64,000 nucleotides of DNA, taken from contig NZ_FTMJ01000004.1 in the NCBI RefSeq assembly GCF_900156095.1, positions 1-64,000 on the forward strand, read 5' to 3'. This stretch comes from Aeromonas sp. RU39B. Lineage in GTDB: Bacteria; Pseudomonadota; Gammaproteobacteria; Enterobacterales; Aeromonadaceae. Made by a program: the position numbers and the translations under genes. A model generated the notes under the pieces. The model was given only the letters and a program-made list of their open reading frames with translations, did not search any database and was not told the DNA's origin. The stretch's first letter is position 1; every line of letters begins with the position of its first letter. Of the stretch, positions 48,316 to 57,215 are shown in pieces.

Positions 48316-50409
48316 TCAGCGGGATGGCCGACCGGCAAACACCACCACAACCTTGTCACTGCCCTTCTCGCGCACAAAGGCATAGGGCGCATCAGAGAGC
48401 TTCTGGTGAGTTCCGGCCGCGATAGCCGGGTGATGAGCGCGGAACTGCCCGAGCTTTTGCCAGTGAGCCAGCAGTGCTGCGTTATCGCCTTGGGCCAGTT
48501 CGCTCCAGTTCATATCACCGCGCACGCCTTGATCGAACACGCCGCCATCTTTGACCAATCCGCGCCCCGACTCATCACCGTAATAGACCTGAACGCCGCC
48601 TGGCAGTAGCAGAAAGCTGTTGGCAACCCTGCGCTGCAACGCCAGATCCTGATAATCCCCAAAGAACAGCTTGGTATCGTGGGAGGAGATATAGCTCAGC
48701 ACATTGAAGTGCGCATCGCGGTTAATGTGCTCGGCGTAAGAAGCGTAAGTTTGCTCCGCCTGACTCATACATTGCGCCTGCGTGAGTGCTCCTTCGCGCT
48801 GGTAGTCAAAGTTGATCAACGAATCGAAACCGTTTTGGTACCAGAAATCCTTGCTCACCCCGTGGTCCCACACTTCCCCGACCATATAGAAAGGGAGATC
48901 GTCGAGTTTCTTGTCAGGATGGGCCGCTTTCCACTCTTTGAGTGCAGCCGTTCCGGCCTGTTTGAGCTTGGCCCAGAGTGCGGGCTCCAGATGTTTGACC
49001 GTATCGGCGCGAAAGCCGTCGATCCCAAAGCGGCGTACCCAGTCCGAGTGCCACTGAACCAGATAATCGCTGACGGTGGCGTTTGTCAGTGGCTTCGCCC
49101 GGGTATCTTGCTTGTGCTGCAAGAATGGGGGCAGGGTGACGGGTTTATCCGATTCGGTTAGAAAGTCTGGCAGACCGGCGACAGTGCCGGTGACATCATC
49201 GGTGCCGGGTTTGGGGTAGCCGGGCAGATCGGCGCGCACCCAATGTTCACCCCACCAGTTGCGCCAGGCGCTGGATTGGTAGTCAAGAGCGCTGTGATAG
49301 CCATGCCAGCTCTCTCCAGCAGCCGGTTTCCAGTCGCTCCAGCGTGCTGGCAAGGCGTTGGGACGACTGACTACCTCGGTCAGCCCCAAGTCTTGCAAAT
49401 CAGCCAAGGTGGCGTAACCGGCATGGTTCATCACCACGTCGAGCAAGACACGGATGCCACGCCGGTGGGCTTCATCCACCAGAGTGCGCAGGCTCTCCTC
49501 GTCGCCGTAGTTGGGGTCTATCTTGGTGAAATCCAGCGCCCAGTAGCCGTGGTAGGCATAGAAAGGAAAAGAGCCTTGCTCACCACCACCGATAAAACCA
49601 TGTACCTGCTCGACCATGGGGGTGATCCAGATGGCATTCATGCCGAGCGCCTTGATGTAATCGAGCTTCTCGGTCAGCCCCTTGAAATCACCACCATGCC
49701 AGGTGGCTATATCGTCCTGGCCATCTCTTTGTCGACCGAAACTGTGATCATTAGTTGGGTCGCCGTTATTAAAGCGGTCGGTCAGCAAAAAATAGACGCT
49801 GGCCTGATCCCAGCTAAAGGGGGCCGGCTGCGCCTTGCCGGTGGGCTCTAGCAGCAGTACGCCCTCACTTTCTCGTAGTGGTGTCAGGGTGATATGCCCT
49901 TGGGTCACGGTGGCTTGCTGGCCGCTGTAGGCATCGCGCAGCTGGGTGCCATCCGGCCACACCTTGGCCAGATTAACCGTGACCGGACCGCCATTCCAGC
50001 TGGCACAGGCGACCTCTGGCGGTGTGCGTTTCACCACGGCTGCCTTGGTGGCGCGCAGCACCCGCAAAGAGCCATTTTCTTGATTAAAACTAAACTGATA
50101 ATCCCCCGGCAGCAGCACTTTCAGGGTAAAAGCTCGCTCACCGGCGCAAGTGGTCAGGGATTGGTTCGACCCAAAGGGGAGTGGGGCATCTTGCGCGGGG
50201 CCGAAGGTGAAATCACAGCTGCGCTGCTTATCGGCAATCTGGATGCGATAAGAGCCTTTGGCAAGGTGCTGCGTCACTTGCTGCTCGCCTGCTTTCGCGG
50301 TAAAGGGTTGGTCCACCGGCTGATTATCCACCATCAGAAACAGCGCTGGGGCGCAGTGGACTGAGTGGGAAAACAGGGCGAGAGCGAGAACAGAGAGGGC
50401 GCGGCGCAT
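48316..50409 (-). CDS. malS: Periplasmic alpha-amylase (GH13), MalS type
   Basis: 697 residues with a signal peptide (about 1-20). It hydrolyses alpha-1,4 bonds in maltodextrins. The four GH13 regions are visible: DVVMNH (near 322), GFRADTVKH with the nucleophile Asp (near 462), GEVWDHG with the acid/base Glu (near 508) and SSHDT (near 574). The N-terminal about 200 residues are a beta-rich extension also seen in E. coli MalS, and the whole chain, down to the closing DKVVVVFAG, aligns with MalS. The start at 50409 has AAGGAG six bases before it. No MalT boxes were recognised upstream. Confidence 0.93.
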   Translation of the reverse strand: MRRALSVLALALFSHSVHCAPALFLMVDNQPVDQPFTAKAGEQQVTQHLAKGSYRIQIADKQRSCDFTFGPAQDAPLPFGSNQSLTTCAGERAFTLKVLLPGDYQFSFNQENGSLRVLRATKAAVVKRTPPEVACASWNGGPVTVNLAKVWPDGTQLRDAYSGQQATVTQGHITLTPLRESEGVLLLEPTGKAQPAPFSWDQASVYFLLTDRFNNGDPTNDHSFGRQRDGQDDIATWHGGDFKGLTEKLDYIKALGMNAIWITPMVEQVHGFIGGGEQGSFPFYAYHGYWALDFTKIDPNYGDEESLRTLVDEAHRRGIRVLLDVVMNHAGYATLADLQDLGLTEVVSRPNALPARWSDWKPAAGESWHGYHSALDYQSSAWRNWWGEHWVRADLPGYPKPGTDDVTGTVAGLPDFLTESDKPVTLPPFLQHKQDTRAKPLTNATVSDYLVQWHSDWVRRFGIDGFRADTVKHLEPALWAKLKQAGTAALKEWKAAHPDKKLDDLPFYMVGEVWDHGVSKDFWYQNGFDSLINFDYQREGALTQAQCMSQAEQTYASYAEHINRDAHFNVLSYISSHDTKLFFGDYQDLALQRRVANSFLLLPGGVQVYYGDESGRGLVKDGGVFDQGVRGDMNWSELAQGDNAALLAHWQKLGQFRAHHPAIAAGTHQKLSDAPYAFVREKGSDKVVVVFAGRPSR

Positions 50410-50533
50410 GTGGAGCTCCTTGCAGACCAGGCAACGGGCCACATTCTAGGCAGGGAAAATTCAGATGGTTACTGCGTGAGAACAGTTCTGTGAAGCAGGT
50501 TGAAATGACAACGGTTTCAACAAGATAGAGAGA

Positions 50534-50555
50534 AGCGGGGCCCTGTGGCCCCGCT
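50534..50555 (-). terminator. Hairpin after the glycosylation operon
   Basis: Perfect 9-bp GC-rich stem (50534-50542 with 50547-50555), six bases past the last stop codon. The minus-strand tail is TC-rich rather than a T run. Confidence 0.5.
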
Positions 50556-50561
50556 ATGTAT

Positions 50562-51707
50562 TTAGACGGTGAAGAACTTGAAGTTGACGAAGGCTACTGC
50601 GATAAACGATGACACAGTCGCGCAGACGCACAACATGGCGGGGCGAATGGCCGGCCAGCGCTGCGCAAACAACACCAGTGCCAGCATGGTCGGATAGAGA
50701 CCGAACATGTAGCGCGGGATGGCGTTCAGGCCGGTGGTCAACGGCACCGTGCAGCAAATAAACATCATCAGAGCTTCGGCCCAGCGGCGGTTGCCGAGCA
50801 GCCACAGGTTAAGCAGCCAACCAAAGACCACCATGATAGAGAGGTAGAGTTTGCGTCCACCCAGTTCAAAACCGGTCATCCACCAGTCCAGCGGACTGTC
50901 CATGTAACGGCCCCAGGCAATCTGGATATGCTTGAAGGCAAAGGCGTCACCGGTCAGGTGGTAGAGATAGAACATGTAGGCAAACAAGCCGAGCGGAATC
51001 ATCCACAGGGCAAACACCACGGCAAAGGCGCGTTCGGTAAAGCGGAAGAACTCGCGCCAGCCATAGGCTTGCAGCGCCAGGATCAGCACCGGGAACACCA
51101 TCATCACGCCGAGGTTACGGGTGCCGGAGATGAGCACGCCGATGATACCCACCCACACCCACTGCTGCCGGTAGGCAAACAGGAACATGAGTAGCATAAA
51201 CAGCATGAACATTGACTCGCCGTAGCCAGATGCGAAATAGGCCGAGAAGGGGGAGAAGGCCAGCAGCCAGACGCCAAAGCGGGCAGTGGCTTCGTCCATC
51301 TTCAGTTGGCGCAGCACCAGCAGCATGGCCGGCAGCGCAAAGAAGAATGCCACGTTGGCGACCAGCATCAGGGAGATCAGGGTGTCACCAATAAACTTGG
51401 CGACAAAGCCACTGAGCATGGGATAGAGCGGCATGAAGGCCCAGTTGGCCGCATTGCCCTTGGTGAGCCAACGCGGGTAGAGATCGTAGCCGTTCTCGAT
51501 GATGCGCAGGAACCAGACGCAGTCAAACTGGCAGTAAGCCTGGAACGGACCCAGACTCGGGTTGGTGCCGTACAGTTGAACGCCGGCATAACCCAGTCCA
51601 TACAGCGCAATACGGCTTAGCAGGAATGCTGCTATGACCAGCCACCAGTCACGGCCGCCAAGACGCAGGGAGGGACGATAAGGTCCCGTCAGTGCAGATT
51701 CAGTCAT
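50562..51707 (-). CDS. Multi-spanning GT-C-type glycosyltransferase (PIG-V-like)
   Basis: 381 residues with about ten membrane helices. Just after the first helix it has YCQFDCVWFLRIIENGYD, matching the D-x-x-W-(Y/F)-x-x-I-x-x-x-GY signature of PIG-V-like mannosyltransferases, in which the Asp faces the periplasm. Such enzymes transfer a sugar from a polyprenyl-phosphate donor. The ATG at 51707 overlaps the gtrA-like stop by one base, so the upstream open frame (to 51803) is not used. As the last gene of a Gtr-like operon it is likely the specificity transferase; acceptor and sugar are unknown. Confidence 0.8.
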   Translation of the reverse strand: MTESALTGPYRPSLRLGGRDWWLVIAAFLLSRIALYGLGYAGVQLYGTNPSLGPFQAYCQFDCVWFLRIIENGYDLYPRWLTKGNAANWAFMPLYPMLSGFVAKFIGDTLISLMLVANVAFFFALPAMLLVLRQLKMDEATARFGVWLLAFSPFSAYFASGYGESMFMLFMLLMFLFAYRQQWVWVGIIGVLISGTRNLGVMMVFPVLILALQAYGWREFFRFTERAFAVVFALWMIPLGLFAYMFYLYHLTGDAFAFKHIQIAWGRYMDSPLDWWMTGFELGGRKLYLSIMVVFGWLLNLWLLGNRRWAEALMMFICCTVPLTTGLNAIPRYMFGLYPTMLALVLFAQRWPAIRPAMLCVCATVSSFIAVAFVNFKFFTV

Positions 51708-52078
51708 CAGGCGAATACCCAGATTCTCGACAATACGTAGGTCAGGATGGTCACTGTCAGGGTGGCGATAACGACTGGCAGCAGGCCAGCCATTCCCCCC
51801 CACAGCAGACCGCTCAGGATCAGGTTACGCACCACCAGTGAGAAGAGGGCGACCAGCAGAAACTTGCTGGCAGCACCCTGCTTCTGAAACGTGATGTAGC
51901 GATGGCCAAAGAACGAAAACCAGAATGCGACTGCAAACGCGATGGTGGTCACCAGGTGCTCGGAGATGCCCGGCCAGGTGTGGAAAAGGGCAAACGACGT
52001 GCCCAAATCCACCAAGGTGGCGCCGCCACCGACAAACCCGAACCGGACCAGACGCCAGAACTCGTCACGCGATATCAT
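51707..52078 (-). CDS. GtrA-family membrane protein (putative lipid-linked sugar flippase)
   Basis: 123 residues, four membrane helices, with the family opening RFGFVGGGATLVDLGTSFAL and FGHRYITFQ in the middle. GtrA proteins are thought to flip polyprenyl-phosphate-linked sugars across the inner membrane. It overlaps the GtrB-like gene by four bases (ATGA) and the downstream transferase by one, so the three are tightly coupled. Confidence 0.9.
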   Translation of the reverse strand: MISRDEFWRLVRFGFVGGGATLVDLGTSFALFHTWPGISEHLVTTIAFAVAFWFSFFGHRYITFQKQGAASKFLLVALFSLVVRNLILSGLLWGGMAGLLPVVIATLTVTILTYVLSRIWVFA

Positions 52079-53067
52079 TGCGCGTCTTGCTCCGTTGCCG
52101 CCTGTTCACTGTCACGACGGGCGTATTCACCATACACGCCTTCAATCAGATAAACCGGGCGCTGCTTCACTTCCACAAACATGCGACCGATGTATTCACC
52201 GATGATACCCAGCGAGATGAGCTGAATACCGCCGAGAAACAGCATGACGGACATCAGGGAGGCGTAACCGGGCACGTCGATACCGAAGAACAGCACCTGG
52301 GTGATGATCTTGAGGATATAGAGAAACGCGACCAGAGATACGCCGACACCGACGTAGCTCCACACCCGCAGCGGCCAGCTCGAGAAGCTGAGTACGCCGT
52401 CGAGGGCGAAGTTCCACAGCTTCCAGTAGTTGAACTTGGTCTCGCCAGCATGGCGGGCCGGACGCTCGTAGGGAACACCGACCGAGCGAAAGCCTGCCCA
52501 GGCAAACAGACCCTTCATGAAGCGGTTGCGCTCTGGCAGTTGCTTGATGGCTTCCACCACACGGCGGTCGATCAAGCGGAAGTCACCGGCATTTTCCGGC
52601 AGCTTGGTCTGGCTGGAGAGCGCGTTGAAGAAACGGTAGAAACCGCCGGCCGTGACCCGCTTCATCGGGGTATCGGCACTGCGGTCAACACGGATGCCAT
52701 AGACGGTGTCGTAGTTGCCGGTTTGCCACAGCTTGACGAACTCCAGGATCAGGGCTGGAGGATCCTGCAGATCCACGTCCATCGGAACCACAGCGTCACC
52801 CTTGGCCTGATGCAGGCCGGCCGTCAGGGCTGCTTCTTTGCCGAAGTTACGGGCAAGGTTAACCAGCGTGACACGCGGGTCGCGAGTAATGGCTTGCTCG
52901 ACAACCTCACGGGTCCGATCGCGGCTACCATCGTTGACAAATACAATCTCGAGCTGGTCCTTGAGCGGCTCCAGTTCTTTGTCGATGGCGGCGATGAACG
53001 CATCGATACTCTCTTCCTCGTTATAGACAGGAACTACCAGCGAGAGCCGGAAAGAAGTATTCGACAT
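52075..53067 (-). CDS. GtrB-like polyprenyl-phosphate glycosyltransferase (GT2)
   Basis: 330 residues. An N-terminal GT-A domain (1-230) with LSLVVPVYNEEESI, FVNDGSRDRT and the metal motif MDVDLQDPP, then two C-terminal membrane helices (about 232-258 and 272-295). Proteins of this type load a sugar from a nucleotide donor onto undecaprenyl phosphate. It acts before GtrA and the PIG-V-like transferase. Which sugar it uses cannot be told. Confidence 0.9.
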   Translation of the reverse strand: MSNTSFRLSLVVPVYNEEESIDAFIAAIDKELEPLKDQLEIVFVNDGSRDRTREVVEQAITRDPRVTLVNLARNFGKEAALTAGLHQAKGDAVVPMDVDLQDPPALILEFVKLWQTGNYDTVYGIRVDRSADTPMKRVTAGGFYRFFNALSSQTKLPENAGDFRLIDRRVVEAIKQLPERNRFMKGLFAWAGFRSVGVPYERPARHAGETKFNYWKLWNFALDGVLSFSSWPLRVWSYVGVGVSLVAFLYILKIITQVLFFGIDVPGYASLMSVMLFLGGIQLISLGIIGEYIGRMFVEVKQRPVYLIEGVYGEYARRDSEQAATEQDAQ

Positions 53068-53101
53068 GGAATGACATCCTTAGCTTAGGAAATAGCGCTT
53101 G

Positions 53102-53629
53102 TTATTGTGCTGCTTGCATCTGCACGGTTTGAACATTCAGGGGTTCAGGCGTGGAGATAGCCAGATAGTTGGGCTGCTTGGGATCGGTGCTCAGGTGATC
53201 ACCCGGCAGGTCGAGACGAATTTCGTTCAACCCCTGCTTGGCCAACTTGATGGTCGTGCTCCAGTCGTGCAGGGCAATCTTGATCAACGTTCCGGCCTTG
53301 GGGTTATCTACCTTGGCCAGCACGGTCAGGGTCTCGGGCTTCTTGGGTAGCACGAAATAGAGACCGCCATCACCTTGCAGACGGGTTCCGTGTTCGCCGG
53401 GCTTACCATCCCAGCCTTCACGCGACAGGAATCGGCTCGGAGTGCTGAGATCGAGCTCGTTACCGTGGTAGACCAGATCCGAGTTGTACTCCCAGAATTT
53501 GGTCTTACCCTCCATATAATAATAACGATAGGCAAGGCTGACTTGGGGGTGGACAGCCAGATAGAGGGTGTAGAGATAGAACCCGCTCAGGGCCAGGATG
53601 GCAGAGGCAAAAACGGCTCTCTTGTACAT
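53102..53629 (-). CDS. Uncharacterised membrane-anchored periplasmic protein of the Gtr-like operon
   Basis: 175 residues, not recognised. One N-terminal membrane segment or signal anchor (about 5-26, FASAILALSGFYLYTLYLAV), then about 145 residues of mostly beta-rich, periplasm-side sequence with many W, Y and G (KFWEYNSDLVYHGNELDLS). It is the first gene of the operon, 34 bp before the GtrB-like gene. A carbohydrate-binding or acceptor-recognition role is a guess from context. The gap to the next gene (53630-53873) holds only presumed promoters. Confidence 0.7.
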   Translation of the reverse strand: MYKRAVFASAILALSGFYLYTLYLAVHPQVSLAYRYYYMEGKTKFWEYNSDLVYHGNELDLSTPSRFLSREGWDGKPGEHGTRLQGDGGLYFVLPKKPETLTVLAKVDNPKAGTLIKIALHDWSTTIKLAKQGLNEIRLDLPGDHLSTDPKQPNYLAISTPEPLNVQTVQMQAAQ

Positions 53630-53873
53630 GACAACTCTCTATAAATTCTTTACGCGACGCCAACGGGGCGATTCCCCGCCAATGCTAAAGGATTTGCGGA
53701 AAAAGCCTAGGGGATCACAAAAATAAATCCGGATCATATGTTACCCCTTTATGTTTACCTGGTGCAAAGATTGTGCAACGCCGATATGACTTAATCGGAA
53801 CCTGATTGGTTGGTTGTCTGTGTTCTCCATGAGTGGTGAAATGAGCGACCACAGGAGGCTCATAAGGGACTTT

Positions 53874-54671
53874 ATGATGATGCGATTGTGCGCTCTGATG
53901 CTTCTGCTGACGGGCAATCTGGCCTGGGGCGCCTGCGACCATCCTTGGCGGGTAGGATATGATAACTGGCCGCCCTATCACTATTACCTCAAACCCGGTG
54001 AATCGGTGCAGGGGTTTGCTGCTGCCGTGTTGCAAGGGACGGCTCGTCAGATGGGGTGCTCGGTTCAGTTTGTCGAGCGGCCGTGGAAGCGAACGCTGCA
54101 ACTGGTGGCCAGCGGAGACCTCGATATGGCGATGGAGGCTGCGTTTACCGACGAGCGTGCCCGTTATGCCTATTTTTCCGCTGCCTATAATCCAGGTGGC
54201 ACCCTGTTGTGGGTCAAGGCGTCAGATCGTCACAGCGACAGTACCCTGAGTCGCTGGTTGGAGCAGGGACGGCGCTTGGGTACCACGCGTGATTTTTTCT
54301 ACGGTGACGCGGTCATGAGCGAACTGGCACGCTATCCCGGCCTGGTGTCGCCACTGGTGAGTGAACAGCAAAACTACGGCAAGTTGCTGCGTGGCCGCAT
54401 TGATGGCTTTCTGGGCGATGCGTTGGCCACCCATTGGGGACTGCAGCAGCAGGGACTCACCCAGCAGATTGTTCCGCTAGCCACCCGAGTTTCTGCCATG
54501 CCGTCTCACTTCATGCTGAGCAGAAAGCATTTCGCCCCGGCCTTTGTGACAGATTTCAACGCAGCGCTGGCTGCCTTTCTACGCAGTGCAGAGTATGATG
54601 CGCTGCTGCGTCGATATGCACCGGCAGTGATCCATCCTCTATCGACGCCGTCACCCGCCGCGCAAGGCTAG
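53874..54671 (+). CDS. Periplasmic solute-binding-like protein (SBP family 3 type)
   Basis: About 265 residues. A signal peptide (ending GNLAWGA) leads into a mature chain with RVGYDNWPPYHYYL, QGFAAAVLQGTARQMGC and PWKRTLQLVASGDLDMAMEA, the lobe-1 pattern of amino-acid-type binding proteins; the hinge region and lobe 2 follow. There is no ABC permease nearby, so it is probably a stand-alone sensor-like or accessory protein. Three ATGs lie in a row (53874, 53877, 53880), with AAGGGA close before them; the first is used here. Confidence 0.8.
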   Translation: MMMRLCALMLLLTGNLAWGACDHPWRVGYDNWPPYHYYLKPGESVQGFAAAVLQGTARQMGCSVQFVERPWKRTLQLVASGDLDMAMEAAFTDERARYAYFSAAYNPGGTLLWVKASDRHSDSTLSRWLEQGRRLGTTRDFFYGDAVMSELARYPGLVSPLVSEQQNYGKLLRGRIDGFLGDALATHWGLQQQGLTQQIVPLATRVSAMPSHFMLSRKHFAPAFVTDFNAALAAFLRSAEYDALLRRYAPAVIHPLSTPSPAAQG

Positions 54672-54706
54672 GTGACACAGGGATGGCTGGGTATTTTGAG
54701 GTGACT

Positions 54707-56176
54707 ATGGGAATGAGGTTCTGGCTGGCACTGGCTGCCTGGTTGTCGTGCTGGCCTGCCGTATCGGCTCAGGCGCAGGAGCATGTGCCGGTTTCGGATG
54801 CAACAGAGCAGCTCTCGCATAGCTGGATGACAGAAGAGGCCGCTCGTAACGAGCTGACCGAACAACTGTTTGAAGCTGCGCTGGCTCAGTTGCACCCGGA
54901 TTTTGTCCGTTTGTGGAAAACGTTGCAGCGCACACCTGCCGCGCAGCGTGGTCCTGTCTATGATGAGGCGTTTAGCACGCTGGCTCGTTTCCAGCAGCGC
55001 TGGCGCAGCCTGGATTTTGTTGCACGCGAGCAAATAGGAAGCATGACGCTCAATCTGGCGGGGGCTACCCCGGTTCCGCCCGGTCGCGATCTGCTTGAGG
55101 CGGTGACCTCGCTGCGTCCAGCGGTTGCCGAATACAACGCCGTGCGTTCTCAGGTGAAGAAGTTGGTGGCGTTGCCAATGGCCGAACGCTGGCCGTCGGT
55201 CTCCACGCCCTCTTTGCATGAAGGCGATGCATCGCCGGCACTGGACAATATTCGTGACATTCTGGTCGCCCTCGGTGACCTGCCTCGCGATCATCAGCGG
55301 GGCGATGTCTACAGCGGTGACATCTTCAGCGCAGTCAAGACCTTCCAGGCCCGTCACGGCCTGACGGCTGACGGAGTGGTTGGGCGGCAGACCCAAAAAT
55401 GGCTCAACACCGGCCCTGAAGAGCGGGCTCGTCTGCTGCTGCGTAACCTGTGGCGGCGGGATGTGGTCGATCGTCTGCCGGATCAGCGTTACGTGCTGGT
55501 CAATATTCCCGACTATCGCCTGAGCGTGGTCGAGAAGGGCAGTGAGATCTTCACCAGCCGCGTGATCGTTGGTCAGCAGCTGCGGGCTACCCCAATTCTG
55601 GCCAGCGAGATCCGTTCGGTCGTGATTAATCCGGCTTGGCATGTGCCGCGCTCAATCTTGAGCAAGGACATTTTGCCCAAGCTGGCCAAGGACCCCGGTT
55701 ATCTGGCCAGTCAGCAGCTGGAAGTGATCGACGAGCAGGGTAATCCGGTGGCACTGAGCGCCGAGCAGTGGAGCCAGGCGCTGGCTAGTGGCTTCCCCTA
55801 TCGGTTGCGGCAAAAGCCGGGCGATCACAACGCGCTCGGTCGCTACAAGTTCTATCTGCCAAACAATGACTCCATTTATCTGCATTCCACACCCAAAATG
55901 GGGCTGTTTGATCAGGGTGCTCGCGCTCTTAGCTCGGGTTGCGTGCGAGTGGAAAAAGCCGAAAGTCTGGCCGAATTGTTGTTGGGGGCTACGCCGAAAA
56001 AGCTCGACGAGATTCAGGATCTGCTCAAAGAGACCACCACCCGCTGGATGCCGCTCACTTCGCCAGTCCCGGTCTTCACCGTTTACTGGAGTAGCTGGGT
56101 GGATGGTGCGGGCACGCAGCATTTTCGCAATGACATTTATGGGTTCGATCAAGGCAGCTTCAAGAGCGTCCTTTAA
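54707..56176 (+). CDS. ldtD: L,D-transpeptidase (YcbB/LdtD type)
   Basis: 489 residues. Signal peptide (about 1-24), a helical region, a peptidoglycan-binding domain (about 201-235: GDIFSAVKTFQARHGLTADG) and a YkuD catalytic domain with His393 and Cys412 in ALSSGCVRVEKAE. Such enzymes form 3-3 cross-links in murein and are insensitive to most penicillins. It is shorter than E. coli LdtD (615). The start at 54707 has GAGG five bases upstream. mepK follows, as ycbK follows ycbB in E. coli. Confidence 0.88.
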   Translation: MGMRFWLALAAWLSCWPAVSAQAQEHVPVSDATEQLSHSWMTEEAARNELTEQLFEAALAQLHPDFVRLWKTLQRTPAAQRGPVYDEAFSTLARFQQRWRSLDFVAREQIGSMTLNLAGATPVPPGRDLLEAVTSLRPAVAEYNAVRSQVKKLVALPMAERWPSVSTPSLHEGDASPALDNIRDILVALGDLPRDHQRGDVYSGDIFSAVKTFQARHGLTADGVVGRQTQKWLNTGPEERARLLLRNLWRRDVVDRLPDQRYVLVNIPDYRLSVVEKGSEIFTSRVIVGQQLRATPILASEIRSVVINPAWHVPRSILSKDILPKLAKDPGYLASQQLEVIDEQGNPVALSAEQWSQALASGFPYRLRQKPGDHNALGRYKFYLPNNDSIYLHSTPKMGLFDQGARALSSGCVRVEKAESLAELLLGATPKKLDEIQDLLKETTTRWMPLTSPVPVFTVYWSSWVDGAGTQHFRNDIYGFDQGSFKSVL

Positions 56177-56202
56177 CCCCATTTTCCTGTGACCATGATC
56201 AC

Positions 56203-56240
56203 AAAAAAGGACGCCAGACTGTGACTTGGCGTCCTTTTTT
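56203..56240 (+). terminator. ldtD terminator
   Basis: 14-bp perfect stem (56203-56216 with 56227-56240) with A-rich left and T-rich right end, 27 bases after the ldtD stop. Confidence 0.88.
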
Positions 56241-56321
56241 ACGCCCCGGGTTTGACTCGACTCGTCGCCAGCCGGTAGTTTCGGACGGTCATATCACTTT
56301 ATGGGAAGGAGTGCCGGTCGG

Positions 56322-56867
56322 ATGCTGGATTTGGGGCTGAATCGCCGAAAACTGCTGCTGGGAGCCGGTTGCTTGCTAACTGCCGGTTTGATGCCGCAGA
56401 CGGCGCTAGCCAGCCGCAGTACCTCCAGCCGTGAACTGGTTATCCATAATCTCAATACCGGTGAAAAGGTCAGTGCCAGCTATTGGGAAAACGGACGTTA
56501 TCTCAAGGATGGCATGGCCGAACTCAACCATGTCCTGCGCGATCATCGCCGCAACGAAGTGATCGACATGGATCCCCATCTGTTCGATCAACTGTTCCTG
56601 CTGCAGCATAAGCTCGATCGCAAAGGCTATTTTGAGCTTATCAGCGGTTATCGCTCGGCCCAGACCAATAACAGCAAGCGTAAAGTGAGTCGCGGTGTGG
56701 CCAAGCACAGCTACCATACGCTTGGACAGGCTGTTGATGTGCGGGTGCCGGGGGTGGCACTTAATCATCTGCGCCAAGCCGCACTGCAACTACAGGTGGG
56801 TGGTGTTGGTTATTATCCACGCGACAATTTCGTACACCTCGACACCGGTCCGATACGCCACTGGTAA
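56322..56867 (+). CDS. mepK: Murein endopeptidase MepK (YcbK, DUF882)
   Basis: 181 residues. It has a twin-arginine-like signal (NRRKLLLGAGCLL) and a peptidase M15-type zinc fold with HTLGQAVDV (His132, Asp139) and a C-terminal histidine (His172, FVHLDTGPIRHW). In E. coli MepK cleaves murein cross-links including the 3-3 type that LdtD makes, so the pair balance each other. The start at 56322 has AAGGAG ten bases before it and gives the E. coli length; the ATG at 56301 has no ribosome site. Confidence 0.93.
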   Translation: MLDLGLNRRKLLLGAGCLLTAGLMPQTALASRSTSSRELVIHNLNTGEKVSASYWENGRYLKDGMAELNHVLRDHRRNEVIDMDPHLFDQLFLLQHKLDRKGYFELISGYRSAQTNNSKRKVSRGVAKHSYHTLGQAVDVRVPGVALNHLRQAALQLQVGGVGYYPRDNFVHLDTGPIRHW

Positions 56868-56936
56868 TGCTTTTCCACTATCCTTTCTGACTCGCGGCCG
56901 CCCTGTTGACGGCCGTTTGTTATTGGATGGGGCGCG

Positions 56937-57188
56937 ATGAAACGTATAGCAACCGTTCTGCTGCTAGCGAGCCTGCTCGGCGCATGCAGCAAGGTCGATC
57001 TCAAACACTACGATCAGCTCAAAATCGGGATGAGCCAGGATGAGGTGACCGCCTTGCTGGGTAAGGCCGATCAGTGTGATGACCTGCTTGGCACCCGGCA
57101 GTGCAGCTGGGGTAAAGAGGGGCGCAATATCAAGGTGCAGTTTCTCGCCGGTAAGGCGGTACTGTTTAGCGCCGCCGGACTGGAATAA
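56937..57188 (+). CDS. Small lipoprotein with BamE/SmpA-like fold
   Basis: 83 residues. Lipoprotein signal with lipobox LGAC (Cys at about 17), then the SmpA/OmlA pattern LKIGMSQDEVTALLGKADQC typical of small beta-lactamase-inhibitor-like folds. Two mature cysteines (DQCDDLLGTRQC) may pair. Function unknown; it sits 69 bp after mepK. Confidence 0.85.
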   Translation: MKRIATVLLLASLLGACSKVDLKHYDQLKIGMSQDEVTALLGKADQCDDLLGTRQCSWGKEGRNIKVQFLAGKAVLFSAAGLE

Positions 57189-57193
57189 CAGAA

Positions 57194-57212
57194 GAGGGGC
57201 TTGTGGCCCCTC
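57194..57212. terminator. Hairpin between the lipoprotein gene and cysZ
   Basis: 7-bp GC stem (57194-57200 with 57206-57212) between convergent genes; no T run. Confidence 0.45.
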
Positions 57213-57215
57213 ATG

